Position numbers and translations under genes: made by a program
Part shown: positions 16,552 through 24,442 of the stretch, piece after piece
Layout: every line of letters begins with the position of its first letter
Numbering within the stretch: the stretch's first letter is position 1
Source of the DNA: Treponema sp.
GTDB taxonomy: Bacteria; Spirochaetota; Spirochaetia; Treponematales; Treponemataceae
DNA: 64,000 nt
Assembly: GCA_017449285.1 (NCBI GenBank)
Contig: JAFSJX010000008.1
Location: forward strand, 35,760 to 99,759
Direction of reading: 5' to 3'
Notes under the pieces: generated by a model
Seen by the model: the letters and a program-made list of their open reading frames with translations, nothing else
What the model was told of the DNA's origin: nothing
The model's database searches: none

Positions 16552-16580
16552 CTGACACTCGCACCCAAATGTGCTATACT
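16552..16580 (+). promoter_or_regulatory. Promoter of tsaD, predicted leaderless
   Basis: CTGACA (16552-16557, 5 of 6), 17-base spacer, TATACT (16575-16580), then seven bases to the ATG at 16588. Predicted +1 falls at 16587-16588. There is no ribosome site. Confidence 0.8.
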
Positions 16581-16587
16581 TTTCCGT

Positions 16588-17628
16588 ATGAAAATTCTTG
16601 GCATTGAATCTTCCTGTGACGAGACGGCGTGTGCTGTCGTGGAGGACGGAAAAAAAATATACAGCAACGTGGTGGCAACGCAGATTCCGTTCCACCAGAT
16701 TTACAAGGGCGTTGTGCCAGAGATTGCGAGCCGTAAGCATGCGGAGTGGATTCTGCCCGTGGTACGTCAGGCTTTGACTGAGGCGAACCTTACGCTTTCT
16801 GATATTGATGCGGTGGCGGCGACGAACCGACCAGGGCTGATGGGCAGCCTTTTGGTGGGACTGACGTTCGGAAAAACATTGGCGTGGGCGGCGGGAAAGC
16901 CGTTTATCGCGGTGAACCACATGCTGGGGCATCTGTACGCGGCACATTTGCAGAATGACATTCCGTATCCGTACCTTGGTTTGCTCGTGAGCGGGGGACA
17001 TTCGATTATCGCCAGGGTGAACGGTTTTGATGATTTGGAAATTCTTGGCACGACGATGGACGACAGCGTGGGCGAGGCGTTCGACAAAGTGGCGAAATTC
17101 TACGGGTTAGGCTATCCTGGCGGCGTGATTATCGACAAACTGGCTCAGCAGGGGGATTCCAAGGCGTTTTCGTTCCCCGTACCGAAACTGGATAAGCGCG
17201 GCGAGCATCAGTACGATGTGTCTTTCAGCGGATTGAAGACGGCGGTGATTCATCAGGCGGATCAGTTTTTGAACAAGGGCTACGAAAAGACAAACGAAAA
17301 TATCTGCGCCGCGTTTCAGGAGACCGCCTGCCGCACATTGACAAGCCGCCTTTTCCGTGCGGTTGACGACACGGGCTTAAAGACGGTGGTTGCGGGTGGC
17401 GGCGTGGCCGCAAATTCGCGGCTTCGGGCATTGCTTTCCGAGCGCACGGACATCAACTGCATTTTTCCGCCGCTGAAACTTTGTGGCGACAACGGTGCGA
17501 TGATTGCGGGCGTGGCGTATCACTTTTTGCAGCGCGGCGACCGAAGCGGCTGGAACACAACGGCATGCGCAAGAATTCCGCAATTCAAGAGAGGATTGGC
17601 GAATTTAGAGGCGTTCGGACGGCGGTAA
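16588..17628 (+). CDS. tsaD: tRNA N6-threonylcarbamoyladenosine transferase
   Basis: Catalytic subunit for t6A formation at position 37 of ANN-decoding tRNAs, acting with TsaB, TsaC and TsaE. The 346-residue ASKHA protein starts MKILGIESSCDETACAVVED. It has the metal-binding HMLGH at residues 111-115, LLVSGGHS next, and FSGLKTAV and VAGGGVAANS further on. The ATG at 16588 is chosen because TATACT ends eight bases before it; the open frame continues upstream only through the promoter. It is divergent from mltD. No partner tsa genes are in the window. Confidence 0.95.
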   Translation: MKILGIESSCDETACAVVEDGKKIYSNVVATQIPFHQIYKGVVPEIASRKHAEWILPVVRQALTEANLTLSDIDAVAATNRPGLMGSLLVGLTFGKTLAWAAGKPFIAVNHMLGHLYAAHLQNDIPYPYLGLLVSGGHSIIARVNGFDDLEILGTTMDDSVGEAFDKVAKFYGLGYPGGVIIDKLAQQGDSKAFSFPVPKLDKRGEHQYDVSFSGLKTAVIHQADQFLNKGYEKTNENICAAFQETACRTLTSRLFRAVDDTGLKTVVAGGGVAANSRLRALLSERTDINCIFPPLKLCGDNGAMIAGVAYHFLQRGDRSGWNTTACARIPQFKRGLANLEAFGRR

Positions 17629-17670
17629 GGCGGTAGAACGTACGGTTTTTTGACGCTATTGTTTTGATAT

Positions 17671-17700
17671 GCGAAGCGGGGTTCTTAGGGGAACTCCCCT
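17671..17700. repeat. Small GC palindrome before the DUF456 gene
   Basis: AGGGGA (17687-17692) and TCCCCT (17695-17700) form a perfect 6-bp inverted repeat immediately 5' of the AAGGAG ribosome site of the next gene. It resembles the GGGGGA/TCCCCC hairpin at the inserted unit near 21660. It could modulate initiation or be a repeat fragment. Confidence 0.4.
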
Positions 17701-17714
17701 GAAAGGAGATTGTT

Positions 17715-18206
17715 ATGGCACAAATGGACATCGTTCTTTTTATTGTGGCGGGACTCCTGTTTTTTGTGGGCATCGTTGGCTGTATTCTGCCAGGGCTTCC
17801 TGGAACGCCGTTATGCTGGGGCGGGCTTTTGTGCGCATCGTTTACGTCGGTGTGTACGGTCAGTTGGGCGGTGCTGATTGCCTGTGCGGTCATTACAGCA
17901 ATCGTAGAAATCGTGAACAATATCGTGCCGGCAATTTTTGCGCGGAGAGCGGGTGGCTCAAAAGAAGCGGCGTGGGGTTCGATTATCGGTACGTTCATCG
18001 GACTTTTTGGTTTGGGAATCGGCATGTTATTGGGAGAGTTTTTGGGCGCATTCATCGGCGAGATGATTCACGATGAAAAAAATGTTCGTCACGCGCTTGC
18101 GGTCGCTTTTTGGTCATTTTTGGGCTTTATCACGGGCGTGGGATTGCGTCTTCTGACGGCGTTCGCGTTCATCATCATCTTGTTCAAAGGAATCGGAAAA
18201 CTATGA
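17715..18206 (+). CDS. DUF456 membrane protein
   Basis: A 163-residue inner-membrane protein with about five hydrophobic segments. It begins VLFIVAGLLFFVGIVGCILPGLPGTPL, the hallmark start of DUF456 proteins. The glycine-rich GSIIGTFIGLFGLGIGMLLGEFLGAFIGE in the second half is also typical (repeating small-residue packing). AAGGAG precedes the ATG. Its stop overlaps the next ATG by four bases (ATGA), so it is coupled to the methylase-like gene. The function of the family is unknown. Confidence 0.83.
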   Translation: MAQMDIVLFIVAGLLFFVGIVGCILPGLPGTPLCWGGLLCASFTSVCTVSWAVLIACAVITAIVEIVNNIVPAIFARRAGGSKEAAWGSIIGTFIGLFGLGIGMLLGEFLGAFIGEMIHDEKNVRHALAVAFWSFLGFITGVGLRLLTAFAFIIILFKGIGKL

Positions 18207-18919
18207 GCAGCATTACACCCGCATTGTATCTGATTCCTGTTCCTCTGGGCGAAACGCCCGTAGAAAATGTCCTTCCGTCATATAATCATGAGGTCATCAT
18301 CGGAATAAAGCATTTTATTGTGGAGAATGTGCGTTCTGCCCGACGTTTTTTGAAATCGGTTGATAAGACAATCGACATCGACACGCTGACTTTTTATGAA
18401 TTGAATGAGCATACGGACACCACGAAAATCAGCCATCTGCTTGACCCGCTGGGAAAAGGTATTCCGATGGGCGTGATTTCTGAGGCGGGCTGTCCTGCTG
18501 TTGCTGACCCCGGAGCGGATGCCGTTGCCCTTGCGCAGAAAAAAAATCTTCCCGTCGTGCCTCTTGTCGGTCCTTCTTCTATTATAATGGCGTTGATGGC
18601 GAGCGGATGTAACGGACAGAATTTTGCGTTCAACGGGTATCTTCCGGTCAAACCTGCCGAACGTGTCTCAAAAATCAGGCAGTTGGAAAGCCGTGCGTAC
18701 AAAGAGCGTCAGACTCAGATTTTTATCGAAGCCCCGTATCGAAACACAAAGATGTTTGAGTCAATTCTTTCTGCGTGCCGAGCCGACACAAAACTATGCG
18801 TTGCAGCAGGAATTACCACGGAGAATGAATTCATCAGGACAAAGACCGTGGGGCAGTGGAAAAAAGAGAAAATTCCCGATTTGCAGAAAATTCCTGCAAT
18901 CTTTCTTATTTCGATGTAA
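18203..18919 (+). CDS. RsmI-like (tetrapyrrole methylase fold) SAM-dependent methyltransferase
   Basis: A 238-residue protein of the TP-methylase fold related to RsmI, which 2'-O-methylates C1402 of 16S rRNA. It has the family stretches GVISEAGCPAVADPGADAVALA and VPLVGPSSIIMALMASG. The N-terminal GNxGD and AEDTR motifs of true RsmI are replaced (LIPVPLGE; HFIVENVRSARRFL). This matches a sister subfamily common in Bacteroidetes and spirochaetes. It may therefore methylate another target. Coupled to the DUF456 gene by an ATGA overlap. The start at 18203 is set by that overlap. Confidence 0.8.
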   Translation: MSSITPALYLIPVPLGETPVENVLPSYNHEVIIGIKHFIVENVRSARRFLKSVDKTIDIDTLTFYELNEHTDTTKISHLLDPLGKGIPMGVISEAGCPAVADPGADAVALAQKKNLPVVPLVGPSSIIMALMASGCNGQNFAFNGYLPVKPAERVSKIRQLESRAYKERQTQIFIEAPYRNTKMFESILSACRADTKLCVAAGITTENEFIRTKTVGQWKKEKIPDLQKIPAIFLISM

Positions 18920-18991
18920 TTATTCTTAATTTATGTTCATCTTTTCTAGCAAAAAAAAATAAATCGTGATAAAATGAAGAAAGAGGTGAGC

Positions 18992-20077
18992 ATGATGAAA
19001 AGTTCCAGATTTGTTGCGGTTTGCGTGGCATTCCTTGTGTGTTTTGGTGGCTCTGCATTTGCCGCAAAAGCGGTAAGCGTAAAGACGGAAATCGCATCGT
19101 TTGACAAGCACGGAAATGCAAATTTAAAGATTACGGGAACGGTTTTTTCCGCAAATAATTTTGGTCTGAGCGACATTGTTTCGGTAAAAGTCGGCTCGTT
19201 TAAGTTTGACGCTCCTGTGGGAAAAAATTACACCGATGTGGATAACGGGGATTACATCATCCGTATCAATGATCAGGAAGTTTCGCTTGCTATTAACATG
19301 GGAAACTTTGAGAAAAGAAGCAATGCCAAGGTTGGCGATTCTGTCACCATCACGATGAAAGAAAAACTCGGCTATCTGCGCACATACCAGTCACGTATTC
19401 TGAACAAGAATAATGATCGCGCTAATTTTTCAAGTAATGAGGTGTTCGCAAACTGGCGCGCAGTCAACACAGGAAAAATTGCTCCCAACCGCCTGTATCG
19501 TTCAAGCAGTCCGATTGAGGTAGCCGATGCCCGCGCTCCTTATGCTGCGGAACTTTTGGCGGCATCTCCTGTAAAAACGATTATCAACCTCTGCGACTCC
19601 ACGGCATCTGCTGAGAATCGCGCCCTGCAGGTTCCGTTCTATACGGATATTCTGAAAAGCGGCAACGGAATTTGCCTGAACATGGGCGCGGCGTATGCTG
19701 ATATCGTGTTCTCCCGCAAATTGTATGACGGTCTTGCGTTTATGGCTTCGCATGAGGGACCGTATCTTGTGCATGGTAAAGAGGGAAAAATCAGGACAGG
19801 TTTTGTCTGTACGGTACTTGAAGCCCTATGCGGAGCGACGATTGAAGAGATGGACGATGACTTTATGATAAGTTATGAAAATCTCTATGGGCTAAAAAAA
19901 GGCTCTAGTCAGTATACGGCAATCAAGCAGACTGTTCCCGAAATGTTCAAGACAATCAGCGGAACTAAAAAAATAACCAATGGAAACGTGCAGTCTTTGG
20001 CAGAAAACTATCTGAAAAAAACAGTCGGTTTGTCAAATGAGCAGATTACCGCACTGCGCAATAATCTGACCAAATAG
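18992..20077 (+). CDS. Exported protein-tyrosine-phosphatase-like protein lacking the catalytic Cys
   Basis: A 361-residue secreted protein. The start is taken at 18992, since AGAGGTG lies six bases before ATG-ATG; an ATG at 18974 is also in frame. The signal peptide ends SAFA before AKAV. Residues 25-140 look like a beta-rich domain. Residues 150-290 match the dual-specificity/PTP-like family: NWRAVNTGKIAPNRLYRSSSP, TIINLCDS and the P-loop region LVHGKEGKIRTGF. The expected HCxxGxxR is HGKEGKIR, with Gly262 (GGT, 19775-19777) where Cys is required, while His261, Arg268 and Thr269 remain. A phosphate-binding pseudoenzyme is the simplest reading; a sequencing error (TGT to GGT) is the alternative. 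Confidence 0.8.
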   Translation: MMKSSRFVAVCVAFLVCFGGSAFAAKAVSVKTEIASFDKHGNANLKITGTVFSANNFGLSDIVSVKVGSFKFDAPVGKNYTDVDNGDYIIRINDQEVSLAINMGNFEKRSNAKVGDSVTITMKEKLGYLRTYQSRILNKNNDRANFSSNEVFANWRAVNTGKIAPNRLYRSSSPIEVADARAPYAAELLAASPVKTIINLCDSTASAENRALQVPFYTDILKSGNGICLNMGAAYADIVFSRKLYDGLAFMASHEGPYLVHGKEGKIRTGFVCTVLEALCGATIEEMDDDFMISYENLYGLKKGSSQYTAIKQTVPEMFKTISGTKKITNGNVQSLAENYLKKTVGLSNEQITALRNNLTK

Positions 20078-20086
20078 GCGGAATGT

Positions 20087-20920
20087 ATGAAGATTTTGAT
20101 ACGCCCTCATGACATCGGAAAAGGAAGTGCAGACTGGCTAGGAAGAACAGCGCATGAATGGGGATTCGATGGCGTTCAGCTGGCAATTGCAAAGGCGGTG
20201 GAAGGACAGAACGGAAATCCTGGCACATTGACGAGCGAAGTTGTGTCAGAAATTCGGCACGGCTTTAACGACAACGGCGTGGAGATTCCTTTGCTGGGCG
20301 CCTATTTTAATCCCGTTCATTCCAACAAAGACAAGGTAAAGGCGGGCGCAGAAAAATATGCCGACCATCTTCGGCACGCCGCTGAATTCGGGGCAAAATT
20401 TGTCGCTTCGGAAACGGGCAGTTACAACGATGATAAATGGACGTACAATCCCAAAAATCAGACCGAAGAGGCTTTTAAGGAAGTCGTGGAAATTTTCCGT
20501 CCTATGCCAAAGATTGCGGCAGAAAGCGGCGTGTGTATGGCTCTTGAAGGCGCGTGGGGACACTGTATGTACAAGCCGGAGCAGCTAAAACGTCTTGCCG
20601 ATGAGATTGACCCCGGACAGAATCATTTCCGTTTTATCGTAGACATCTATAATTATCTCTACATCGGAAATCACACCGAGCGCGCAAGAATTTTCGAGAC
20701 CTGCCTAAAACTCTTCAAAGGAAAAATCTGTGGCTTCCACCTAAAAGACTACATGGTAAACGGCGATACGCTGGAAATTGTTCCGCTTGGTGACGGACTG
20801 ATGGGCTGGAAAGATTTTCTTCCGCTTATAAAAACCGAGTGTCCTGATGCGTACCTGATTTTTGAGGGCGTTAAGGAAGTGCCTAAAAGTCTGCGATTCG
20901 TGCGCGAAATCGTCGGATAA
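20087..20920 (+). CDS. Sugar phosphate isomerase/epimerase-like TIM barrel
   Basis: A 277-residue protein of the xylose-isomerase-like TIM-barrel superfamily. Visible features are the first strand HDIG with GFDGVQLAI, KFVASETGSYNDDKW, the metal-ligand-type ESGVCMALEGAWGHCMY, FIVDIYNYLYIGNH, GFHLKDYMV and YLIFEGVKE. The Glu, Asp, His and Glu at strand ends fit a divalent-metal isomerase site. It starts nine bases after the preceding phosphatase-like gene, so the two may share a transcript. The substrate is not predictable. Confidence 0.78.
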   Translation: MKILIRPHDIGKGSADWLGRTAHEWGFDGVQLAIAKAVEGQNGNPGTLTSEVVSEIRHGFNDNGVEIPLLGAYFNPVHSNKDKVKAGAEKYADHLRHAAEFGAKFVASETGSYNDDKWTYNPKNQTEEAFKEVVEIFRPMPKIAAESGVCMALEGAWGHCMYKPEQLKRLADEIDPGQNHFRFIVDIYNYLYIGNHTERARIFETCLKLFKGKICGFHLKDYMVNGDTLEIVPLGDGLMGWKDFLPLIKTECPDAYLIFEGVKEVPKSLRFVREIVG

Positions 20921-20924
20921 ATTC

Positions 20925-21032
20925 CTCACAGAGCTAAAGAGCGCACTGAGACGGGGAGTTTGTTTTTTTATTACGCTCTCTGTGCGCTCGATTTTCGCAA
21001 AGCGATTGCTCCTTTCTCTGTCGCTCTGTGAG
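20925..21032. repeat. Intergenic element with CTCACAGAGC terminal inverted repeats
   Basis: Perfect 10-bp terminal inverted repeat CTCACAGAGC (20925-20934) and GCTCTGTGAG (21023-21032), enclosing 88 bases with internal GCGC-type hairpins. It fills the gap between two convergent genes and may also act as a bidirectional terminator. Confidence 0.65.
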
Positions 21033-21036
21033 AAAC

Positions 21037-22431
21037 TTACACTTCACCCATACACGTTCGGCCGCCCCATTCGTGGCTGTGTTCTCTTTCCCGCGCAATC
21101 GTTTCGTCAAAGTCTGCCACTGGCTCGCAGTTTGCTTCGATTTGCAGGGCGGTTTTGTGCAGCCTTTTTAGGCATTCCGATTTGTCGGTGTAGCCCAGTT
21201 TTGATTTTTCTATGCTGTCGCCAAGAATGCGGATTGATTCATCGTAAATTTTTGTGGGAACAGGAAATGGATGCCCGTCTTTTCCGCCATGCGCAAAGCT
21301 GAACCGCGCGGGGTCTTTGAATCTGCTTGGCGTTCCGTAGATTACTTCGCTTACGAGGGTAAGGCTTTGCAGTGTGCGCGGACCTAATCCTGGCGTAAGG
21401 AGAAGGCTTTCAAAATCGGGATTGTCGTTGTCGTATGCCGTGGCAAGCACTCCGCCGAGCCGTTTTAAATCTACGTCTTCCGCGCGGACTTCGTGGTGAG
21501 CGGGCATAACAAGATTTCGTTTGTTTTCGATGATGATATTTGTGCCTTGCCAGTTAGTGCTGTCGGGGGCGTTACGGGGGCACCCCCCGTAGAGAGGGTA
21601 GCGACCAACGCTTCGCAACGAAGCCGCAGGCGAAGTTTCGTGGCGGTGGGCGCGTAGGGGGAGACTTCCCCCACCACTCATTTCAGTATCTTCAAAGTTA
21701 AATTCTACCTGACGAACTAAATCGTTTCCGCTGATTTTTGCGATTTCTTTTATCATGCGGTCGGGGTTTTCGTGTGTGAGCGTCAGAATTGAGCTGCGTG
21801 TGGGGGCGGCATTTGAGTCCGTCAGGTTCAGAATTTGCCCGCGGTTTTCTCCCGTTACGCCTGTGTGCGGCTCTTCCACAAAAGATTTGATGTCTGCCGA
21901 ACACCAGTGGTATCTTCGTGCGGTCTTTGCGTGAGCATTCATTCCCTGCTGAACCACTGCCCAGTCGCCTTCGTCTGTCAGGATAAAATTGTGCTGGTAG
22001 AGTTGGAAACCGTCCTGAACGGCGGTGTTATCCACTTTTGCGCACAATTTGCTTGCCCGAACCAGTTCTGTTCCGTTCATGCCGGTAGCGTTGCAAATCC
22101 AGTCAATCTGTTCTGGTGTTTGGCGCGAATATTTTCCCCTGCCGCCGCATACGCACAGTCCGAATTCTTTTGCGTGCGCATTGATTCCCCGTTTTAACGC
22201 ATACATCACGCTGGTTGTAATGCCACTGGAGTGCCAGTCCATGCCTAGCACCGCTCCTAAAGACTGAAACCATAGCGGGTCAGAGAGTCGGCGCAACACC
22301 TCGCGTTTTCCGTAAGTGATGAGCAGTGCAGAGACGATTTCTGTTCCAAGCATCATCATACGGTCGGCGAGCCATTTTGGCACTGTTCCCGTGTGCAGAG
22401 GCAAGTCCGCATAGCCAGTTCGTTTGAGCAT
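21037..22431 (-). CDS. DUF763 protein with an in-frame GC-rich insertion
   Basis: A 464-residue protein. The N-terminus MLKRTGYADLPLHTGTVPKWL is the DUF763 signature, and LLTPGLGPRTLQSLTLVSEVIYGTPSRFKDPARFSFAHGGKDGHPFPVP near the C-terminus is typical, including a helix-hairpin-helix-like LLTPGLGPRTL. Family function is unknown; the HhH-like motif suggests nucleic-acid contact. Residues of about 250-291 (SGGGSLPLRAHRHETSPAA, then RSVGRYPLYGGCPRNAPDS) are encoded by a GC-rich palindromic stretch and look inserted. The start is the ATG at 22431; upstream in-frame codons lack family similarity. No ribosome site is obvious. Confidence 0.82.
   Translation of the reverse strand: MLKRTGYADLPLHTGTVPKWLADRMMMLGTEIVSALLITYGKREVLRRLSDPLWFQSLGAVLGMDWHSSGITTSVMYALKRGINAHAKEFGLCVCGGRGKYSRQTPEQIDWICNATGMNGTELVRASKLCAKVDNTAVQDGFQLYQHNFILTDEGDWAVVQQGMNAHAKTARRYHWCSADIKSFVEEPHTGVTGENRGQILNLTDSNAAPTRSSILTLTHENPDRMIKEIAKISGNDLVRQVEFNFEDTEMSGGGSLPLRAHRHETSPAASLRSVGRYPLYGGCPRNAPDSTNWQGTNIIIENKRNLVMPAHHEVRAEDVDLKRLGGVLATAYDNDNPDFESLLLTPGLGPRTLQSLTLVSEVIYGTPSRFKDPARFSFAHGGKDGHPFPVPTKIYDESIRILGDSIEKSKLGYTDKSECLKRLHKTALQIEANCEPVADFDETIAREREHSHEWGGRTCMGEV
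21559..21681. repeat. GC-rich palindromic element inside the DUF763 coding region
   Basis: It contains several hairpins: CGGGGG-CA-CCCCCG near 21577-21591 and GGGGGA/TCCCCC near 21657-21672. On the minus strand it carries GGTCGCTACC, shared with the intergenic units at 548-722 and 59815-59895. Its composition is unlike the flanking coding sequence. Its length keeps the reading frame open. Confidence 0.6.
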
Positions 22432-22473
22432 GAATGATTTTATCATAATACTATACAAAATGCAAGAATGTGG

Positions 22474-22502
22474 TTGCGCACTTTGTAATTTCGTGGTATC
22501 GT
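22474..22502 (+). promoter_or_regulatory. Promoter of the low-molecular-weight phosphatase gene
   Basis: TTGCGC (22474-22479), 17-base spacer, TATCGT (22497-22502), then eight bases to the ATG at 22511. Predicted 5' leader is 0-2 bases; no ribosome site. Confidence 0.6.
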
Positions 22503-22510
22503 TACGAACC

Positions 22511-22966
22511 ATGTACCGAATTCTTTTTATCTGTCACGGAAATATCTGCCGCTCGCCTATGGCAGAAATGGTTATGAAGCATCTCGTTCATCAGAAGAGC
22601 AGGGATGCGGATTTTTTTATTGATTCTGCCGCCGCACAGCCTGATGCGATTGGTTGTGGGATTCACAGGGGAACTAGGCAGATTCTTCGTTATTACAATA
22701 TTCCGTTCACCGAGCATTATGCACGCCTCGCTGTTCGTGCCGACTACGCTAGATACGATTTGATTATCTGCATGGATGAAGAGAATATGGAAGACATGGA
22801 TTATCTTTTTAGCGGCGATGGAGAGCGAAAAGTTCACAAACTGCTGGAATATTGCGGCATGACTCGCGATGTGGCTGACCCCTGGTACACGGGCAATTTT
22901 CAAGACACGTATGATGACGTAATGGCGGGCTGTACCGCGCTTCTTGAAAGGCTCTTAGGAGAATAA
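22511..22966 (+). CDS. Low-molecular-weight protein-tyrosine phosphatase
   Basis: Cytoplasmic phosphatase of 151 residues. The P-loop CHGNICRS places the nucleophile at Cys8 and Arg14 (CX5R), followed by PMAE as in the family. The general-acid Asp is in VADPWYTGNFQDTYDDV near residue 125. The fold and length match Wzb/YwlE-type enzymes, which act on phosphotyrosine or phosphoarginine. A tyrosine kinase partner is not present in the window. The start is the ATG directly before YRILFICHG; upstream codons are intergenic. Confidence 0.92.
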   Translation: MYRILFICHGNICRSPMAEMVMKHLVHQKSRDADFFIDSAAAQPDAIGCGIHRGTRQILRYYNIPFTEHYARLAVRADYARYDLIICMDEENMEDMDYLFSGDGERKVHKLLEYCGMTRDVADPWYTGNFQDTYDDVMAGCTALLERLLGE

Positions 22967-22987
22967 GTTCAGCCGTCTCCGTAGCAA

Positions 22988-24184
22988 TTATTTCAGCCGC
23001 GCCGCAATTGTGTCGATAAACTCCCATGAGTTCAGAACTTGCTTTGCCGGCGGGTTTGCAAGACGTGCCAAATCACCAGTCATCGTGCCTTCCTCAATCA
23101 CATCGAGCGTGGTCTTTTCCAGTTTTTTCGCAAATTCAGCCAAATCAGGAGTGCCGTCAAGTTCAGCACGTTTTGCGAGCGCGCCTGTCCATGCAAAAAT
23201 GAGCGCGACGGGATTTGTCGAAGTTTTTTCGCCTTTCTGGTAGCGGTAGTAATGCTTCTGAACCGTGCCGTGGCTTGCCTCGTACTCGTATTTCCCGTCG
23301 GGGCTGACAAGAACCGATGTCATCATCGCAAGGCTTCCGCACGCAGAGGCAATCATGTCGCTCATTACGTCGCCGTCATAATTCTTGCACGCCCAGAGCA
23401 TACCGCCCTCACTTTTCATAATGCGGGCAACCGCGTCGTCAATCAGCGTGTAGAAGTATTCCAGTCCAGCCACCTCAAACTTTGCCTTGAATTCAGTGTC
23501 GTAGATGCGCTGAAAAATCTCCTTGAAGTTTCCGTCGTAGGTCTTTGAAATCGTGTCTTTCGTTCCCAGCCAGCAGTCAATCTTCTGGTCAAGCGCGTAG
23601 GAAAAACAGCAGCGGGCAAAACTTTCTATTGAAGAATCCATGTTGTGAATGCCCTGCAAAATGCCCGGTCCTTTCATCTCCTGAATTGTCTTTCTGATAA
23701 CCGTGCCGTCCTCTCCTGTGAACACCAACTCCGCTTTTCCTGCGCATGGAACCTTTATCTCGCAGTTTTTGTATACGTCTCCGTATGCGTGGCGACCAAG
23801 CACAATCGGCTTTTTCCACGATGTCACCGAGCATTGGATATTCTTCACCATAATCGGTGCGCGAAATACCGTGCCGTCCAGTTCCTCACGGATAATGCCG
23901 TTTGGCGAGCGGGTCAACTGCTTCAAATTGTATTCTTTTACGCGGGCTGCATTTGACGTAATCGTGGCGCATTTTACGCCCACACCCAGCCGTTTAATCG
24001 CGTCCGCCGCCTGATACGTAATCTTGTCATCGCTGTCATCACGGCTTTTGAGCCCTAAATCATAATATTCGGTCTTTAAATCAATAAACGGCTCAAGCAG
24101 TTTCTCTTTGATAACCGCCCACAACACTCTGGTCATCTCGTCGCCGTCAAGTTCGGCAATCGCATTCTTCATCTGAATTTTCAT
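22988..24184 (-). CDS. icd: NADP-dependent isocitrate dehydrogenase (eukaryotic-type)
   Basis: Oxidatively decarboxylates isocitrate to 2-oxoglutarate. The 398-residue protein has the type II IDH layout: AIAELDGDEMTRVLW, YDLGLKSRDDSDDKIT, TSNAARVKEYNLKQL, the substrate loop SPNGIIREELDGTVFR, and the metal site NYDGDVMSDMIA. The coenzyme region GTVQKHYYRYQKGEKTSTN is as in NADP enzymes. With citrate synthase (40697) it suggests an oxidative half-cycle supplying 2-oxoglutarate for glutamate. The ATG at 24184 is fixed by a promoter six bases upstream; the longer frame to 24259 is not plausible. Confidence 0.93.
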   Translation of the reverse strand: MKIQMKNAIAELDGDEMTRVLWAVIKEKLLEPFIDLKTEYYDLGLKSRDDSDDKITYQAADAIKRLGVGVKCATITSNAARVKEYNLKQLTRSPNGIIREELDGTVFRAPIMVKNIQCSVTSWKKPIVLGRHAYGDVYKNCEIKVPCAGKAELVFTGEDGTVIRKTIQEMKGPGILQGIHNMDSSIESFARCCFSYALDQKIDCWLGTKDTISKTYDGNFKEIFQRIYDTEFKAKFEVAGLEYFYTLIDDAVARIMKSEGGMLWACKNYDGDVMSDMIASACGSLAMMTSVLVSPDGKYEYEASHGTVQKHYYRYQKGEKTSTNPVALIFAWTGALAKRAELDGTPDLAEFAKKLEKTTLDVIEEGTMTGDLARLANPPAKQVLNSWEFIDTIAARLK

Positions 24185-24190
24185 ACGCAA

Positions 24191-24219
24191 AGTATAGTCA
24201 TCTACGGGGAATTTTTCAA
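24191..24219 (-). promoter_or_regulatory. Promoter of icd, predicted leaderless
   Basis: Minus strand TTGAAA (24214-24219), 17-base spacer, TATACT (24191-24196), then six bases to the ATG at 24184. Predicted +1 is the ATG itself. Confidence 0.8.
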
Positions 24220-24236
24220 GGGAGGGGAGAAGTCCG

Positions 24237-24400
24237 CCATGGAAATCAATTTTTGACACAGATAAACACTAGATGTACACAGATAAGGTTCCTTTTTTAT
24301 GATTTTGGTACGATTTTGTAATAATTTCGTATCACGCAAGGTCTAAATCACCGTTTATCTGTGTGCATCTGTGTCGAAATTTAAAAGTTGATTTCCGTGG
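24237..24400. repeat. MITE-like 164-bp element with nested terminal inverted repeats
   Basis: The ends are CCATGGAAATCAA (24237-24249) and TTGATTTCCGTGG (24388-24400), 13 bp with one mismatch. Just inside are GACACAGAT (24255-24263) and ATCTGTGTC (24367-24375), a perfect 9-bp pair, with further ACACAGATAA-type copies. It has no coding capacity. It lies between icd and the TPR lipoprotein gene. Confidence 0.65.
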
Positions 24401-24442
24401 ATGTCCGCTCGAAACTTCGCCGTACCCCGTTCGCTTTTTACG

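Noticed and set aside
16481..16564. Longer N-terminus for the MltD-like protein
   Set aside because: The extension runs through the divergent tsaD promoter, and the signal peptide starts properly at 16480.
24237..24400. CRISPR-like array from repeated ACACAGAT units
   Set aside because: The units are short, irregularly spaced and in inverted as well as direct orientation, with no cas genes.
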